Shown: positions 34,629-43,941 of the stretch, in pieces
How positions within the stretch are numbered: the first letter of the stretch is position 1
How the letters are laid out: each line of letters opens with the position of its first letter
Assembly: GCF_900129505.1 (NCBI RefSeq)
Contig: NZ_LT670818.1
Location: forward strand, 8,775,001 to 8,839,000
Direction: 5' to 3'
Source: Bradyrhizobium erythrophlei
GTDB lineage: Bacteria > Pseudomonadota > Alphaproteobacteria > Rhizobiales > Xanthobacteraceae
DNA length: 64,000 nucleotides
Translations under genes and position numbers: made by a program
The notes under the pieces: generated by a model
The model's database searches: none
What the model was told of the DNA's origin: nothing
The model's input: only the letters and a program-made list of their open reading frames with translations

Positions 34629-35611
34629 GGCTTGCCCCGCGAAATCAACGTGCCCCAGATTCCCGCCGGAAAGAACAGCACGCAAATCATGAAGACGGCG
34701 CCGACGAACAATTGCCAATGCACCGTCCAGAGCGAAACGAGATTCTCGAGCAGCAGGAATGCCGCCGCGCCGACCATCGGTCCGAAGAACGTTCCCATTC
34801 CGCCGAGCAGCGCGATCATCACGACAATGCCCGAGGTGTCGTAGTGCATGATTTCGATCGGCACGATCGACAGATGCAGGGCTTGCAGCGCCCCAGCCAA
34901 TCCACAAAACCCGCCTGACAGCACGAACGTCAGCAGTCGCGTCACGGTGACGTCGTAGCCGGACGCCCGGGCACGGGTCTCGTTCTCGCGCACCGCCTCG
35001 ATCACCGCACCGAAGGGGGACGCCAGAATCCGCGACAGCACGAAGAACGCCGCGATAACAAAGGCCGCGATCACATAGTAGCGCGTCAGCGGATTGATGA
35101 AATCGAGCTTGATGCCGAGGATATCGATGGTGCGGACATTGATGCCGCGCAGGCCGTTCTCGCCGCCGGTCCAGTCGACGGCCTGGTAGAACAGGTAGTA
35201 GACACATTGCGACAGCGCCATCGTCACCATCGCGAAGTAGATGCCGCGGGTCCGGATCGCCAGCACGCCGATCAGCGCCGCCATCAACAGGCCGCCGACA
35301 ATGCCGATCGGGATAGCGAGGTACCAGGGCAGCGCGAAATGCACGATCGCGATGCCGCAGAGGTAGGCGCCGGTGCCGAATAGCGCGGCATGGCCGAAGG
35401 ACAACAGGCCGAGATAGCCGTAGACCAGATTGAAGCCGAGGGCGTAGAGACCATAGATCAGGATGTTCACCGCAAGCGCCGTGAACGGCATGACCAGCGG
35501 AAACACCAGCACCACGAGGCTCGCGATGCTGGCGCGGTGCCGGGTCGCGAACTGAAACCAGCTCACGGGCGGCGGCTGCGCCAGTCGAATTGGCTGGGTC
35601 ATCTCGTTCAT
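34625..35611 (-). CDS. LivM-type ABC transporter permease
   Basis: A 328-residue inner-membrane permease with eight or more hydrophobic segments and family landmarks YGLYALGFNLVYGYLGLLSFGHAAL (split across residues 53-77), AIRTRGIYFAMVTMALSQ and the ATPase-contact loop AVRENETRARASGYDV. It forms the channel with the LivH protein. Its start lies 16 bp after the LivH stop, and its stop overlaps the LivG start, so the importer proteins are made from one mRNA. Substrates of this class include branched-chain amino acids, amides, urea and aromatic acids. Confidence 0.93.
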   Translation of the reverse strand: MNEMTQPIRLAQPPPVSWFQFATRHRASIASLVVLVFPLVMPFTALAVNILIYGLYALGFNLVYGYLGLLSFGHAALFGTGAYLCGIAIVHFALPWYLAIPIGIVGGLLMAALIGVLAIRTRGIYFAMVTMALSQCVYYLFYQAVDWTGGENGLRGINVRTIDILGIKLDFINPLTRYYVIAAFVIAAFFVLSRILASPFGAVIEAVRENETRARASGYDVTVTRLLTFVLSGGFCGLAGALQALHLSIVPIEIMHYDTSGIVVMIALLGGMGTFFGPMVGAAAFLLLENLVSLWTVHWQLFVGAVFMICVLFFPAGIWGTLISRGKP

Positions 35612-35627
35612 GCGCTGATTTTCACCT

Positions 35628-36512
35628 TCAACTCATCAACCCGGCGCGGCCGAAGAATCCCTGCGGCCGGACGATCAAAACAATTGCCATCAGCGCGAAG
35701 ATCGAAACCTTCCCCATTTCCGGGGCAAACAGCGAGGTCATGCTGACGACGACGCCGACCAGGAGACCGGCGAGCACTGCGCCGCCGATCGACCCCATGC
35801 CGCCCACAACCGTCACGACAAAGGCTTCGGCGAGAATGGTGCTGCCCATCTCGGGAATGACGCCCTGCAACGGCGCGGCCAGCAATCCCGCAAAGCCGGC
35901 GATTGCGGTGCCGATGCCGAACACGATCAGCCAGACCCGCGCGACGTCAACACCGAGCACGCGGACGATCTGCGGATCACGGGCGCCGGCGCGGATGATC
36001 AGCCCGAAACTGGTCTTTTCCAGAAACAGCCAAAGCGCCAGCAGAACCGCGGCCGTCGCGCCGATCACGAACAGCCGGTAGAGCGGGAAATAGCCGACCC
36101 CGATATTGACCGCACCTTGCAGGATTTCCGGGGTGTCGAACGGAAATCCGGTCTTGCCGAAGGCAATCCGGACGAGTTCGACCATTACGTAGCTGAGCCC
36201 GAACGTCAGCAGCAGCGGGTAATCGATCCCCCGGCCGTAGAGCGGCCTTATCAGGACGCGCTCCACCGCCAGACCCAACAGGCCAACGGCCAAGGGCACG
36301 ACGATCAGGCAGATCCAGAAGTTTCCGCCGAGCATGAGGACGTAAACGCCGACGTAAGCGCCGACCATATAGAACGCGCCATGGGCGAAGTTGACCACGG
36401 TCAGCATGCCGAAAATCAGCGACAGGCCGATGGCAAACAGCACGTAAATCGCGCCGAGCGCCAGCCCCGCAAACAATTGCAGCGCGATGAGATTTAGGCT
36501 CAGACCGGCCAT
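35628..36512 (-). CDS. LivH-type ABC transporter permease
   Basis: A 294-residue permease. The start is placed at ATG 36510-36512 (MAGLSLNLI), with GGGGGA upstream; the frame continues 37 codons further without membrane-protein character. Landmarks are ALGAIYVLFAIGLSLIFG, MLTVVNFAHGAFYMVGAY and GARDPQIVRVLGVDVARV in the ATPase-contact loop, with GGMGSIGGAVLAGLLVG near the end. It sits between the binding protein and LivM of importer A. Confidence 0.93.
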   Translation of the reverse strand: MAGLSLNLIALQLFAGLALGAIYVLFAIGLSLIFGMLTVVNFAHGAFYMVGAYVGVYVLMLGGNFWICLIVVPLAVGLLGLAVERVLIRPLYGRGIDYPLLLTFGLSYVMVELVRIAFGKTGFPFDTPEILQGAVNIGVGYFPLYRLFVIGATAAVLLALWLFLEKTSFGLIIRAGARDPQIVRVLGVDVARVWLIVFGIGTAIAGFAGLLAAPLQGVIPEMGSTILAEAFVVTVVGGMGSIGGAVLAGLLVGVVVSMTSLFAPEMGKVSIFALMAIVLIVRPQGFFGRAGLMS

Positions 36513-36567
36513 TGGCGTCCCCCAAAAGCGGTGTGTGCCGTTACAAAGGCACACACCAACGATCGCA

Positions 36568-37821
36568 TCAGGCCTTGTGGCCGAGCTCGGCACAACTGCG
36601 CAGATTTGCCTCATTGGGCTCATCGGTGCTGATGACCTCGAACACGTCGGACTCGTTCTTCATGTCTTTCGACTTCGACTTGATGACCAGGACCGACTGC
36701 ACCGACTGATGGTCGCATGTACGATAATATTGCGGCCCCTTGTAGAAGTCGTACTTCAGGGCTTCCATCGCCGCGATCACCTTGTCGGTGTCGACGCTGC
36801 CGGCATTCCTGACGGCGGTAAGCACCGTGCGCACACCGCCATAGCCGAGCGCGCCGTAGTCCGACGGCAGCCTGCCGTCATACATCTTCTTGAAGGCGTC
36901 ATTGAAGGCCTTGGTGGAGGCGAACTTGTCCTCGATGCCCCAGTAGAACGAGCAGCCGCCGATCACGCCCTCGAACGCCTGCGGACCGGCCGCGACGCGG
37001 CTCGCGTGCGACAGCAGCGGCGCGATGATCTGCGTCGTCTGCTTGATGCCGAAATCGGTCGCCTGCTTCAGCACGATCTGCTGGTCGCGGCCAAAATTGC
37101 TGATGCAGAGAATGTCGGGCTTCAGCGCCTGAATGCGCGGGAGCAGCGTCGAAAAGTCAGACGTGCCGAGCGGGTGACGGATGTCGCCGAGATTCTCGAC
37201 ATTGAAGGCTTTGCCGACCTCGAGGAAGCCGCGGACCATCTCATGGCCGTAGGCATAGTCGGCGGTGAGGAACGCGACTTTCTTGCCAAACTTGGAAAAG
37301 GCGTAGCGGCCCACCGCGCCCGAAGTCAGATGCGGGTTCAAGGCCTCGTGGAAGGTGTATTTGCTGAAGTCGGCCACTTCGTTGATGGCGTCGGACTGGC
37401 TGATCGAATTGAAGATGATGCCGCGCTCTTTGGTAACGTTGTTGATCGCAAGCTGCACGGCGGCGGAAAGACTGCCGACCACGAAATTCACCTTTTCCTT
37501 TTCGACCAGCTCCAGCGTCCGCGTCGCCGCTTCGCCGGGATTGAGCTTGTCGTCGCGCACCACCAGCTCCGCCTTGCGACCGTTAAGCCCGCCGGCGTCG
37601 TTGAACTGGGCGACGGCCAGTTGTCCGGCCCGCACCTGATCCTGCGCCTCGGTGCCGTACGGCCCGGTCAACGGAACGGGAAAGCCGATCTTGATGTTGG
37701 CCTCCTGCGCCTGCAGCAGATTGATGCGAAATGGCGAAGCGGCGAGTGCGACGCCGGCGCTGACCGTCGTCAGCAAGCGGCGTCGGGTTATCGGTGCGGA
37801 TTTGGCGGCCTTCTTGGTCAT
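36568..37821 (-). CDS. Branched-chain-amino-acid-type ABC transporter substrate-binding protein
   Basis: A 417-residue periplasmic protein. Its N-terminus MTKKAAKSAPITRRRLLTTV contains a twin-arginine-like motif followed by a hydrophobic stretch and a cleavage site near LQAQ-EAN. The mature part starts IKIGFPVPLTGPYGTEAQDQ and has the Peripla_BP_6 layout (VVRDDKLNPGEAATR, AFLTADYAYGHEMVRGF). GGGGAGG precedes the ATG. It is the extracytoplasmic receptor for importer A and lies 65 bp after the molybdenum hydroxylase large-subunit gene, so cotranscription with the hydroxylase is likely. Confidence 0.93.
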   Translation of the reverse strand: MTKKAAKSAPITRRRLLTTVSAGVALAASPFRINLLQAQEANIKIGFPVPLTGPYGTEAQDQVRAGQLAVAQFNDAGGLNGRKAELVVRDDKLNPGEAATRTLELVEKEKVNFVVGSLSAAVQLAINNVTKERGIIFNSISQSDAINEVADFSKYTFHEALNPHLTSGAVGRYAFSKFGKKVAFLTADYAYGHEMVRGFLEVGKAFNVENLGDIRHPLGTSDFSTLLPRIQALKPDILCISNFGRDQQIVLKQATDFGIKQTTQIIAPLLSHASRVAAGPQAFEGVIGGCSFYWGIEDKFASTKAFNDAFKKMYDGRLPSDYGALGYGGVRTVLTAVRNAGSVDTDKVIAAMEALKYDFYKGPQYYRTCDHQSVQSVLVIKSKSKDMKNESDVFEVISTDEPNEANLRSCAELGHKA

Positions 37822-37886
37822 GGTGTCCTCCCCTGGATTTTATGTTGTTGGCTTTATTATATTCGGTTTTGCGGCCTCGTCCTTGT

Positions 37887-40280
37887 TCAAATTTTTCGCA
37901 GTGCGGTCAGGATGACCTGCGGCGTCAACGGAATCTCCGTGATCGCAGCGCCGAACGGCCTCAGCGCATCATTCACCGCATTGGCCACCGCTGCGGCGGC
38001 GCCGGCTGTCCCGGCCTCGCCCGCGCCCTTTGCCCCCAACTCGGTCTCCGCGGTCGGCGATACCACGTGGCCGATATCGATATCGGGCATTTCGCCGGAC
38101 ATCGGGACCAGATAGTCGGCCATATTGGCGTTGGTCAGCTGGCCGCGCTCGTCGTAAGCGCATTTTTCGAACAGCGCCGCGCCGAGGCCCTGCACTACCC
38201 CACCCCGGATCTGCTCGTCGACCAGCTGCGGATTGATGATGGTGCCGCAATCCTCGACCACCCAATGCCGAAGCAGTTTCACGAAGCCGGTATCGGTGTC
38301 GACCTCGAGCCAGGAAGCCTGAACGCCGTTGGTGAAGGCGAACGGATATTCGCGCGGCACGAAATGCCGTGTCACCATCAATTCCGGTTGGATGCCGGGT
38401 GGCAGCGTGTCCGGACGGAAATAGACGATCCTGGCGAGTTCGCGCAGCTCGATGCGCGACGAGCCGTCGTTTGCGTTCACCACCGCACCGTTGGCGATGT
38501 CGAGTTCGGCCGGCGACGACTGCAGGATCGCGGCTGCGACATCGAGGATGTTCTTGCGCAGGATTTTCGCGGCCTGAAGTGCCGCCTCCCCGCCAATGCC
38601 GGCGCCTCGCGATGCCCAGGTGCCGCCGCCATAAGGCGTGTTATCGGTATCGCCCAGAATTACTCGGACCCGCTCCATCGGAACGCCGAGCACGCTGCCG
38701 ACGATCTGCGCGGTGAGCGATTCGGAGCCCTGCCCCTGCTCGGTGATGCTGGTCTGGCAGACCACCGAACCCTGGGCGTCCAGCCGTACCGCGACGCCAT
38801 CCTGCGACGAGATCCGGGCGCCGCCAACCCCGTAAAACGCCGCGCTGGGATTGGTGACCTCGATGAAACTGGCAATACCAATGCCGCGATGAATGTTCTT
38901 ATTTCGCAACGCGGCCTGTTCGGCGCGCAGCGCGTCATAATCCATCATCGCCATCAGCTTGTTCATCGCCGCATGATGCGACAGCAGCTCGAACCGCAGG
39001 CCCGACGGCGACGCACAGGGATAGGCATCGTCGGCAATGAGATTGCGGCGGCGGATCTCCACGGGATCCATCCCGATCTTTGCCGCCGCCAGATCGACCA
39101 GGCCTTCGGTCACCGAGCAGGCGATGGGATGGCCGACCGCGCGGTACTGGCACATTACATTCTTGTTCTGGAACACGACGCGGGCGCGGGCGCGATAGTT
39201 TTTCGTCACATAAGGGCCGCCGACGAGATTGACGACCTGGTTCGCCTCGATGGCGCTGGTGCGCGGATACATCGAATAGGGACCAATGCCGGTGAGATCG
39301 TCGATCTCGAACGCGGTGATCGCACCGTCGCGCTTGACGCCGATCCTGCCCTTGCAGCGATGGTCGCGGGCGTGGATATCGGTGTTAAAACTTTCGACCC
39401 GGTCGGCGACAAACTTTACCGGCCGGCGCAGCAATTTCGACAGCGCGTAGGTCGCCATTTCGTCGGCATAGATGTGAACCTTGATGCCAAAGGACCCGCC
39501 GACGTCCTTGCAGACTACGCGAACTTGCTGTTCCTCCAGCCGGAGATGCAGGGCCGCGATGTTCTGCACCATATGCGGCGCCTGTGTGCCCTGATAGATC
39601 GTGAGCCTTTCTTCGGCAGCGTTCCAGTCGGCGACCACCGCGCGCGGCTCGAGGGTGACGCCGGTGTGCCGGCCGAAGACAAATTCCGCTTCCACCACCG
39701 CGTCGGAATCGGCGAACGCTTGATCGACCTTGCCGGCGTCGAGATTACGCTCGAAGGCCAGATTGTCGCCGAGCGAGGGGTGGATCACCGGGGTTTGCGG
39801 ATCGAGCGCGGTGCGCATGTCCGTCACCGCCTCCAATTCCCTGTATTCGACCCGCACGAGTTCCGCGGCGTCCTCGGCCACGGCGCGATTGGCCGCCACA
39901 ATGGCGGCGACGGCCTCGCCCTGCCAGCACACACGATCGATCGCAATCGCGTGCTGCGGCGCCGATTTGAGGCCCTTCAAATGTGAGAGTACGCCGACCC
40001 AGGGCGTAATAACCGCTGCAAGCTCCGGGCCGGTCACGACGGCGATGACGCCGGGCAGCCGCCGCGCTTCGCTGGCGTCGATGCCGACAATTTTCGCGTG
40101 CGCATGCGGTGAGCGCAGGAACACCACATGGGCCATCCGCGGCAATTCCATATCGCTGACATACAGCCCGCGCCCCTGCATCAGCCGCTCGAGGTTGGGC
40201 CGCGGCACGACTTTGCCGATATAGGAGTTCGGCCGGTCAAGCTCAGAGAGAATTTCGGGATTGGCTGATGTCACGCTCAT
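37887..40280 (-). CDS. Molybdenum hydroxylase large (Mo-cofactor-binding) subunit, xanthine dehydrogenase/CoxL family
   Basis: A 797-residue molybdopterin subunit. Landmarks: the N-terminal FRLPR-like domain (YIGKVVPRPNLERLMQG), CKDVGGSFGIK, EQGQGSES at about residue 540, and the catalytic Glu near residue 755 in AKGAGEAGT. The loop that in CO dehydrogenase carries the Cu-binding Cys (AYRCSFR) reads QYRAVGHP here, so this is not a CO dehydrogenase; it is expected to hydroxylate a carbon next to a ring nitrogen or an aldehyde. The start is ATG 40278-40280, overlapping the small-subunit stop by 4 bp. Order M-S-L is the usual one for this family. Confidence 0.92.
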   Translation of the reverse strand: MSVTSANPEILSELDRPNSYIGKVVPRPNLERLMQGRGLYVSDMELPRMAHVVFLRSPHAHAKIVGIDASEARRLPGVIAVVTGPELAAVITPWVGVLSHLKGLKSAPQHAIAIDRVCWQGEAVAAIVAANRAVAEDAAELVRVEYRELEAVTDMRTALDPQTPVIHPSLGDNLAFERNLDAGKVDQAFADSDAVVEAEFVFGRHTGVTLEPRAVVADWNAAEERLTIYQGTQAPHMVQNIAALHLRLEEQQVRVVCKDVGGSFGIKVHIYADEMATYALSKLLRRPVKFVADRVESFNTDIHARDHRCKGRIGVKRDGAITAFEIDDLTGIGPYSMYPRTSAIEANQVVNLVGGPYVTKNYRARARVVFQNKNVMCQYRAVGHPIACSVTEGLVDLAAAKIGMDPVEIRRRNLIADDAYPCASPSGLRFELLSHHAAMNKLMAMMDYDALRAEQAALRNKNIHRGIGIASFIEVTNPSAAFYGVGGARISSQDGVAVRLDAQGSVVCQTSITEQGQGSESLTAQIVGSVLGVPMERVRVILGDTDNTPYGGGTWASRGAGIGGEAALQAAKILRKNILDVAAAILQSSPAELDIANGAVVNANDGSSRIELRELARIVYFRPDTLPPGIQPELMVTRHFVPREYPFAFTNGVQASWLEVDTDTGFVKLLRHWVVEDCGTIINPQLVDEQIRGGVVQGLGAALFEKCAYDERGQLTNANMADYLVPMSGEMPDIDIGHVVSPTAETELGAKGAGEAGTAGAAAAVANAVNDALRPFGAAITEIPLTPQVILTALRKI

Positions 40281-40762
40281 GTCTGGCGCCCTGCGCGCCT
40301 GCGGGCCGTGGTCTCGACCGCGTCGACAATGGCCTGGTAGCCGGTACAGCGGCAGTAATTGCCGGAAAGGTGCTCGCGGATCTGCTCGCGGCCCGGCTCG
40401 GCCTGCTGCATCAGCAAGTCCTGCGCTGCCATCAACATGCCCGGCGTGCAATAGCCGCACTGCAGCGCGTTGCGGTCACGGAAGGCCGCCTGCAGATCGG
40501 CAATCTCGCCGCTGTCGGACAATCCCTCGATGGTCTGGACCGATGCGTCGTGCGCCTGCACCGCCAGCATCAGGCAGGAACGAATGATGTCGCCGTTGAC
40601 GCGCACCGTGCAGGCGCCACACACGCCGTGCTCGCAACCGACATGGGTGCCGGTCAGCTGAAGATGCTCGCGCAAGAAGTCCGCCAGATTGAGACGCGGC
40701 AAAACATGCGCATCGACGCGCTCGCCATTGACCTCGAGCGAGATTGGAACGGAAGCCGTCAC
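40277..40762 (-). CDS. Molybdenum hydroxylase small subunit, two [2Fe-2S] clusters
   Basis: A 161-residue ferredoxin-type subunit starting at GTG 40760-40762 (GTGA overlap with the FAD-subunit stop). The N-terminal plant-type cluster uses C43, C48, C51 and C63 (GCEHGVCGACTV). The C-terminal helical cluster uses C102, C105, C137 and C139 (QCGYCTPGM, NYCRCTG). It carries electrons from the Mo centre to FAD. The order FAD subunit, Fe-S subunit, Mo subunit with 4-bp overlaps shows a single three-gene enzyme. Confidence 0.94.
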   Translation of the reverse strand: MTASVPISLEVNGERVDAHVLPRLNLADFLREHLQLTGTHVGCEHGVCGACTVRVNGDIIRSCLMLAVQAHDASVQTIEGLSDSGEIADLQAAFRDRNALQCGYCTPGMLMAAQDLLMQQAEPGREQIREHLSGNYCRCTGYQAIVDAVETTARRRAGRQT

Positions 40763-41640
40763 GCAGATCCCCCGGCGTCGAGATCCGTGCGGCCGAGCAG
40801 CGCGGCCACGCAACGCCGCATCAGCACCGTCGCCAGATGCCGGCGCATCGAAGCCGAGGCCTCTTGATCCTCCTGGGGATCGAGCTCCTCGGCGAGCGCC
40901 GCCGATGCTTCCGACAGCACCGCGGGCGTGATGGAGATGTTGACCAGCCGGTTCGCGGCCAGGGCCAATACCGGCCGGTCGCCGACCGCAAAGAAGGCCA
41001 GCCGCAGGTCGGCAAAGACATTGGCGCCCATGACCGCCTGAGCCGCCAGGCCCGCGATGGCGTAGTCGCCATGCCGCCGGGCGAATTCGTGGAAAAAATA
41101 CGCGGAATTCGTACGCTGGACCGGCAGCTCGACGGCAATCAGCAATTCGTCCGGCGAGAGCGCCGTCTCATAGATTCCCATAAAGAAATCCTCGGCCGCG
41201 ATTCGCCGCTCGCCCTTTGGACCGCGCACGACAATTGTCGCATTCAACGCGACCATGCAGGCCGGCAATTCGGAGGCGGGGTCGGCATGCGCCAGGCTGC
41301 CGCCGATCGTTCCCCTGTTGCGGATCGCGGGATGCGCGACGTGGGCGATGGCTTCCGTCAGGAGCGGCGCGTGCCCAGCAACATCAGACGATCGCTGCAG
41401 ATCGACATGGCGGGTCAGCGCACCGATTTTGAGAGTATTGCCATTGACGGCAATGCCCCGCAGCTCCGCGAGCTCGCCGATATCGACGATCAGCTCCGGA
41501 GAAATCAGGCGCAGATTCATTGCGGGCATCAGGCTCTGGCCGCCCGACAGCACCTTCGCCCTGTCCCCATGCGCAGCCAGCAGCTCCAATGCGTCGGCAA
41601 CGCTGGTTGCGCGTGCGTAACTGAAAGCCGAGGCTTTCAT
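40759..41640 (-). CDS. Molybdenum hydroxylase medium (FAD-binding) subunit
   Basis: A 293-residue FAD subunit (CoxM-like). FAD pyrophosphate motifs are LSGGQSLMPAMNLR near residue 33 and RNRGTIGGSLAHADPASELP near residue 110, with EFARRHGDYAIAG further on. The second ATG (41638-41640) has GGGAGG at good distance and is preferred to the one at 41646. It passes electrons from the Fe-S clusters to an acceptor. It is the first gene of the minus-strand transcript that probably continues through importer A, and is divergent from the LLM monooxygenase. Confidence 0.92.
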   Translation of the reverse strand: MKASAFSYARATSVADALELLAAHGDRAKVLSGGQSLMPAMNLRLISPELIVDIGELAELRGIAVNGNTLKIGALTRHVDLQRSSDVAGHAPLLTEAIAHVAHPAIRNRGTIGGSLAHADPASELPACMVALNATIVVRGPKGERRIAAEDFFMGIYETALSPDELLIAVELPVQRTNSAYFFHEFARRHGDYAIAGLAAQAVMGANVFADLRLAFFAVGDRPVLALAANRLVNISITPAVLSEASAALAEELDPQEDQEASASMRRHLATVLMRRCVAALLGRTDLDAGGSA

Positions 41641-41825
41641 TGTCATGACCTCCCAGGCCGGTTTTTCGCCGCATTTTTCGCGGGATTAGACGGTGCTGCC
41701 CCTCAAAGGTCAAGTTTGTTTATCGAGCGATTATTTGGCAGCATTCGACTTTTGGACATGTCATGATATCACGAACCACGCACGGTTCGCGCTCATCAAA
41801 ATCGGGCCCGGGGGAGGAGCAGGCA
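41641..41825. promoter_or_regulatory. Divergent promoter between Mo-hydroxylase operon and LLM monooxygenase
   Basis: A 185-bp gap with promoters in both directions. A near-palindromic AT-rich patch GTTTATCGAGCGATTAT (41718-41734) stands out; its halves TTATCG and CGATTA are 5/6 complementary. The related phrase GTTTATCG plus CGATTG occurs at 46488-46510, upstream of the two-component monooxygenase. A TetR-type regulator is encoded at 43942, so this may be its operator, but the evidence is only the partial similarity. Confidence 0.35.
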
Positions 41826-42947
41826 ATGAATCTGGGTTTCTTCACGATGCCGATCCACCCACTCGGCAAGGACTGGAAGCTCTCCTTGCGGGAAGACCGC
41901 GAAGCGTTCCTGTTGGCTGACGAACTTGGGTTTACCGAGGCCTATGTCGGCGAGCACGTCACCGATCAGGCCGAGAACATCACTTCCTGCGTCGCGTTCC
42001 TGGCCTGGATCGCCGCCGCCACCAAGCAGATCAGGCTCGGCACCGGCACGATCAACATGCCGAACACCCATCCCGCCACCGTCGCTGCCAGCATGGCGAT
42101 GCTCGATCACATACTGGACGGACGCCTGATTTTCGGGATCAGCCCGGGCGGACTGCTGTCGGATGCGGAACTGTTCGGCAATCTCGACGCCGACCGCAAC
42201 GCCATGTTTCTCGAATCGATCAACCAGGTGCTGGAAATCTGGGCCGGCGAGCCGCCGTATGACATTCAAGGAAAATACTGGAACGTCTCGACGCGGAAGA
42301 CCCTGATCAAGGACATCGGGCAGGGATTCATTGGGCGGCCGTTGCAGCAGCCGCATCCGCCGATCGTGGTGACCGCGGTTGCGCCTTTTTCCAAAGGCGT
42401 CACCGAAGCCGCGGCGCGCGGCTGGGATCCGATCTCGGCCAATTTCCTGATGCCGGCCTGGGTGAAAAGCCACTGGCCGAAATATGTCGAGGGTTGCGAA
42501 CGAAGCGGCCGTGCCGCCGATCCCCGCAACTGGCGCGTCGCCAAGAGCGTGTTCGTCGCCAAGGATGCGGCAACCGCGAAGGCTTACGCCACCGATCCCG
42601 ACGGCCCCTACGTCTATTATTACCGCTCGCTGTTCACCAAATTGAAAATGAACGGACGCATCGAGCTGTTCAAGACCCGCCGCGACCAGCCCGACGACGA
42701 AGTGACGCTGGAAATGATCTGCGACAGGCTAATCATCTACGGCACGCCGGACAGCGTGGCGGATCAGTTGCTGGCGTTCCAGGACGAAGTCGGCCAGTTC
42801 GGAACATTGTTATATGCCGGCAAGGATTGGAAGGATCGCGAGCTCGGACGACAGTCCATGATCCTGATGGCTGAAAAGGTCATGCCGCGCGTCAACGCGG
42901 CCACGTCGAAGCAGCCGACATCCGCGCAATCATCCGCAGCCAGTTGA
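41826..42947 (+). CDS. LLM-class flavin-dependent monooxygenase
   Basis: A 373-residue luciferase-like TIM-barrel enzyme from ATG 41826, with GGAGGAGCAGG upstream. Landmarks: MNLGFFTMPIHPLGKDW, EAYVGEHVTDQAEN, RLGTGTINMPNTHP, GISPGGLLSDAELFG and the C-terminal FGTLLYAGKDW, all reminiscent of limonene 1,2-monooxygenase and related group C enzymes. They use reduced FMN made by a separate reductase, here probably the one at 44625. Group C members known to open N-heterocyclic rings (RutA on pyrimidines, pyridine monooxygenases) make ring cleavage a reasonable role beside a molybdenum hydroxylase. The substrate is unknown. Confidence 0.9.
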   Translation: MNLGFFTMPIHPLGKDWKLSLREDREAFLLADELGFTEAYVGEHVTDQAENITSCVAFLAWIAAATKQIRLGTGTINMPNTHPATVAASMAMLDHILDGRLIFGISPGGLLSDAELFGNLDADRNAMFLESINQVLEIWAGEPPYDIQGKYWNVSTRKTLIKDIGQGFIGRPLQQPHPPIVVTAVAPFSKGVTEAAARGWDPISANFLMPAWVKSHWPKYVEGCERSGRAADPRNWRVAKSVFVAKDAATAKAYATDPDGPYVYYYRSLFTKLKMNGRIELFKTRRDQPDDEVTLEMICDRLIIYGTPDSVADQLLAFQDEVGQFGTLLYAGKDWKDRELGRQSMILMAEKVMPRVNAATSKQPTSAQSSAAS

Positions 42948-42956
42948 GGGCGCCCC

Positions 42957-43832
42957 GTGGCTCTTTCCGACCGCATCCCCTATCAGGCTCAAATCGATCG
43001 GCCGAAACTGAAGCTGCCGGGCGGTAAGAAGCTCGCGGTATGGGTCATCCTCAATGTCGAGGAGTGGCGGATCGAGAACCCGATGCCGCGGACCGTGCTG
43101 AGCCCGCCGATGGGACAGCCGCTGTTGCCGGACGTGCCCAACTGGTCATGGCACGAATACGGGATGCGCACTGGCTTCTGGCGCCAGTTCAAGGCGCTGA
43201 CCGAACGCAACATGCCGGTCACGCTGGCGTTGAACGCCAACGTCTGCAACTCCTATCCCCGGGTCGCTTCCGCCGCACTCGAAGCCGGCTTCGAGTTCAT
43301 GGGCCACGGCTTCGTGCAGGGCCCGATGCACAAGCTCGACAACCAGGCCGATGCGATCAAGCGGGCCGTCGACACCATTGCAGAGTTCAGCGGCAAGCCG
43401 CCGCGGTCGTGGGAGAGCCCGGGGCTGACGGAAACCGGCGAGACGCTGGATCTCCTGCGCCTCAACGGCATTGAATATGTCGCGGACTGGGTAATCGACG
43501 ACCTTCCGCAGGATATCGCGACCCCTCACGGCACCATCACAACGATCCCCTATTCGGTCGAAACCAACGATATCGTCATCCATGCGCTGCAGCACCTGCC
43601 GTCAGAGCAGTTTTTGAAACGCTGCACCGATCAGTTCGACCGCCTGTACCTTGAGGGCGCAAGCAATGCGCGGATCATGGCGATCTCGATTCACCCCTAC
43701 ATCACCGGGGTCCCGCATCGCATCAAATATCTGGAAGCGCTGCTCGACTATGTCCTCGGCCATGACGGCGTGGCACTGATGACCGCGAGCGAGATCGGCG
43801 ATTGGTACCGGGCCGAAATGGCGAAGTTGTAG
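42957..43832 (+). CDS. Polysaccharide-deacetylase-fold hydrolase (PuuE allantoinase-like)
   Basis: A 291-residue protein starting at GTG 42957, 9 bp after the LLM stop. The NodB-type fold is seen in LAVWVILNVEEW, then TLALNANVCNSYP, GHGFVQGPMH and SWESPGLTETGETLDLL, with SIHPYITGVPHR near the end. The usual TFDDG metal motif is replaced by a NVEEW-type sequence as in PuuE-like amidohydrolases. Its likely chemistry is C-N bond hydrolysis of a cyclic or linear amide rather than sugar deacetylation. Coupling to the LLM gene suggests that it hydrolyses the ring-opened or N-formyl product. Confidence 0.87.
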   Translation: MALSDRIPYQAQIDRPKLKLPGGKKLAVWVILNVEEWRIENPMPRTVLSPPMGQPLLPDVPNWSWHEYGMRTGFWRQFKALTERNMPVTLALNANVCNSYPRVASAALEAGFEFMGHGFVQGPMHKLDNQADAIKRAVDTIAEFSGKPPRSWESPGLTETGETLDLLRLNGIEYVADWVIDDLPQDIATPHGTITTIPYSVETNDIVIHALQHLPSEQFLKRCTDQFDRLYLEGASNARIMAISIHPYITGVPHRIKYLEALLDYVLGHDGVALMTASEIGDWYRAEMAKL

Positions 43833-43941
43833 AGATTCACCGAACCGGTCTCGTTGGAAGAGATGCTGGAAAATGTGCGAAGTTTCGAGGCGATCCAGCG
43901 GTCGATGAAAAGCGGTGCGATCGAGAGCATCAGAAGCCGGT

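Noticed and set aside
37794..39986. Plus-strand frame of 730 codons
   Set aside because: Antisense to the Mo-hydroxylase large subunit, whose active-site motifs are intact.
37887..41640. CO dehydrogenase (coxMSL)
   Set aside because: Gene order fits, but the large subunit lacks the Cys-containing AYRCSFR loop, and there are no cox accessory genes nearby.
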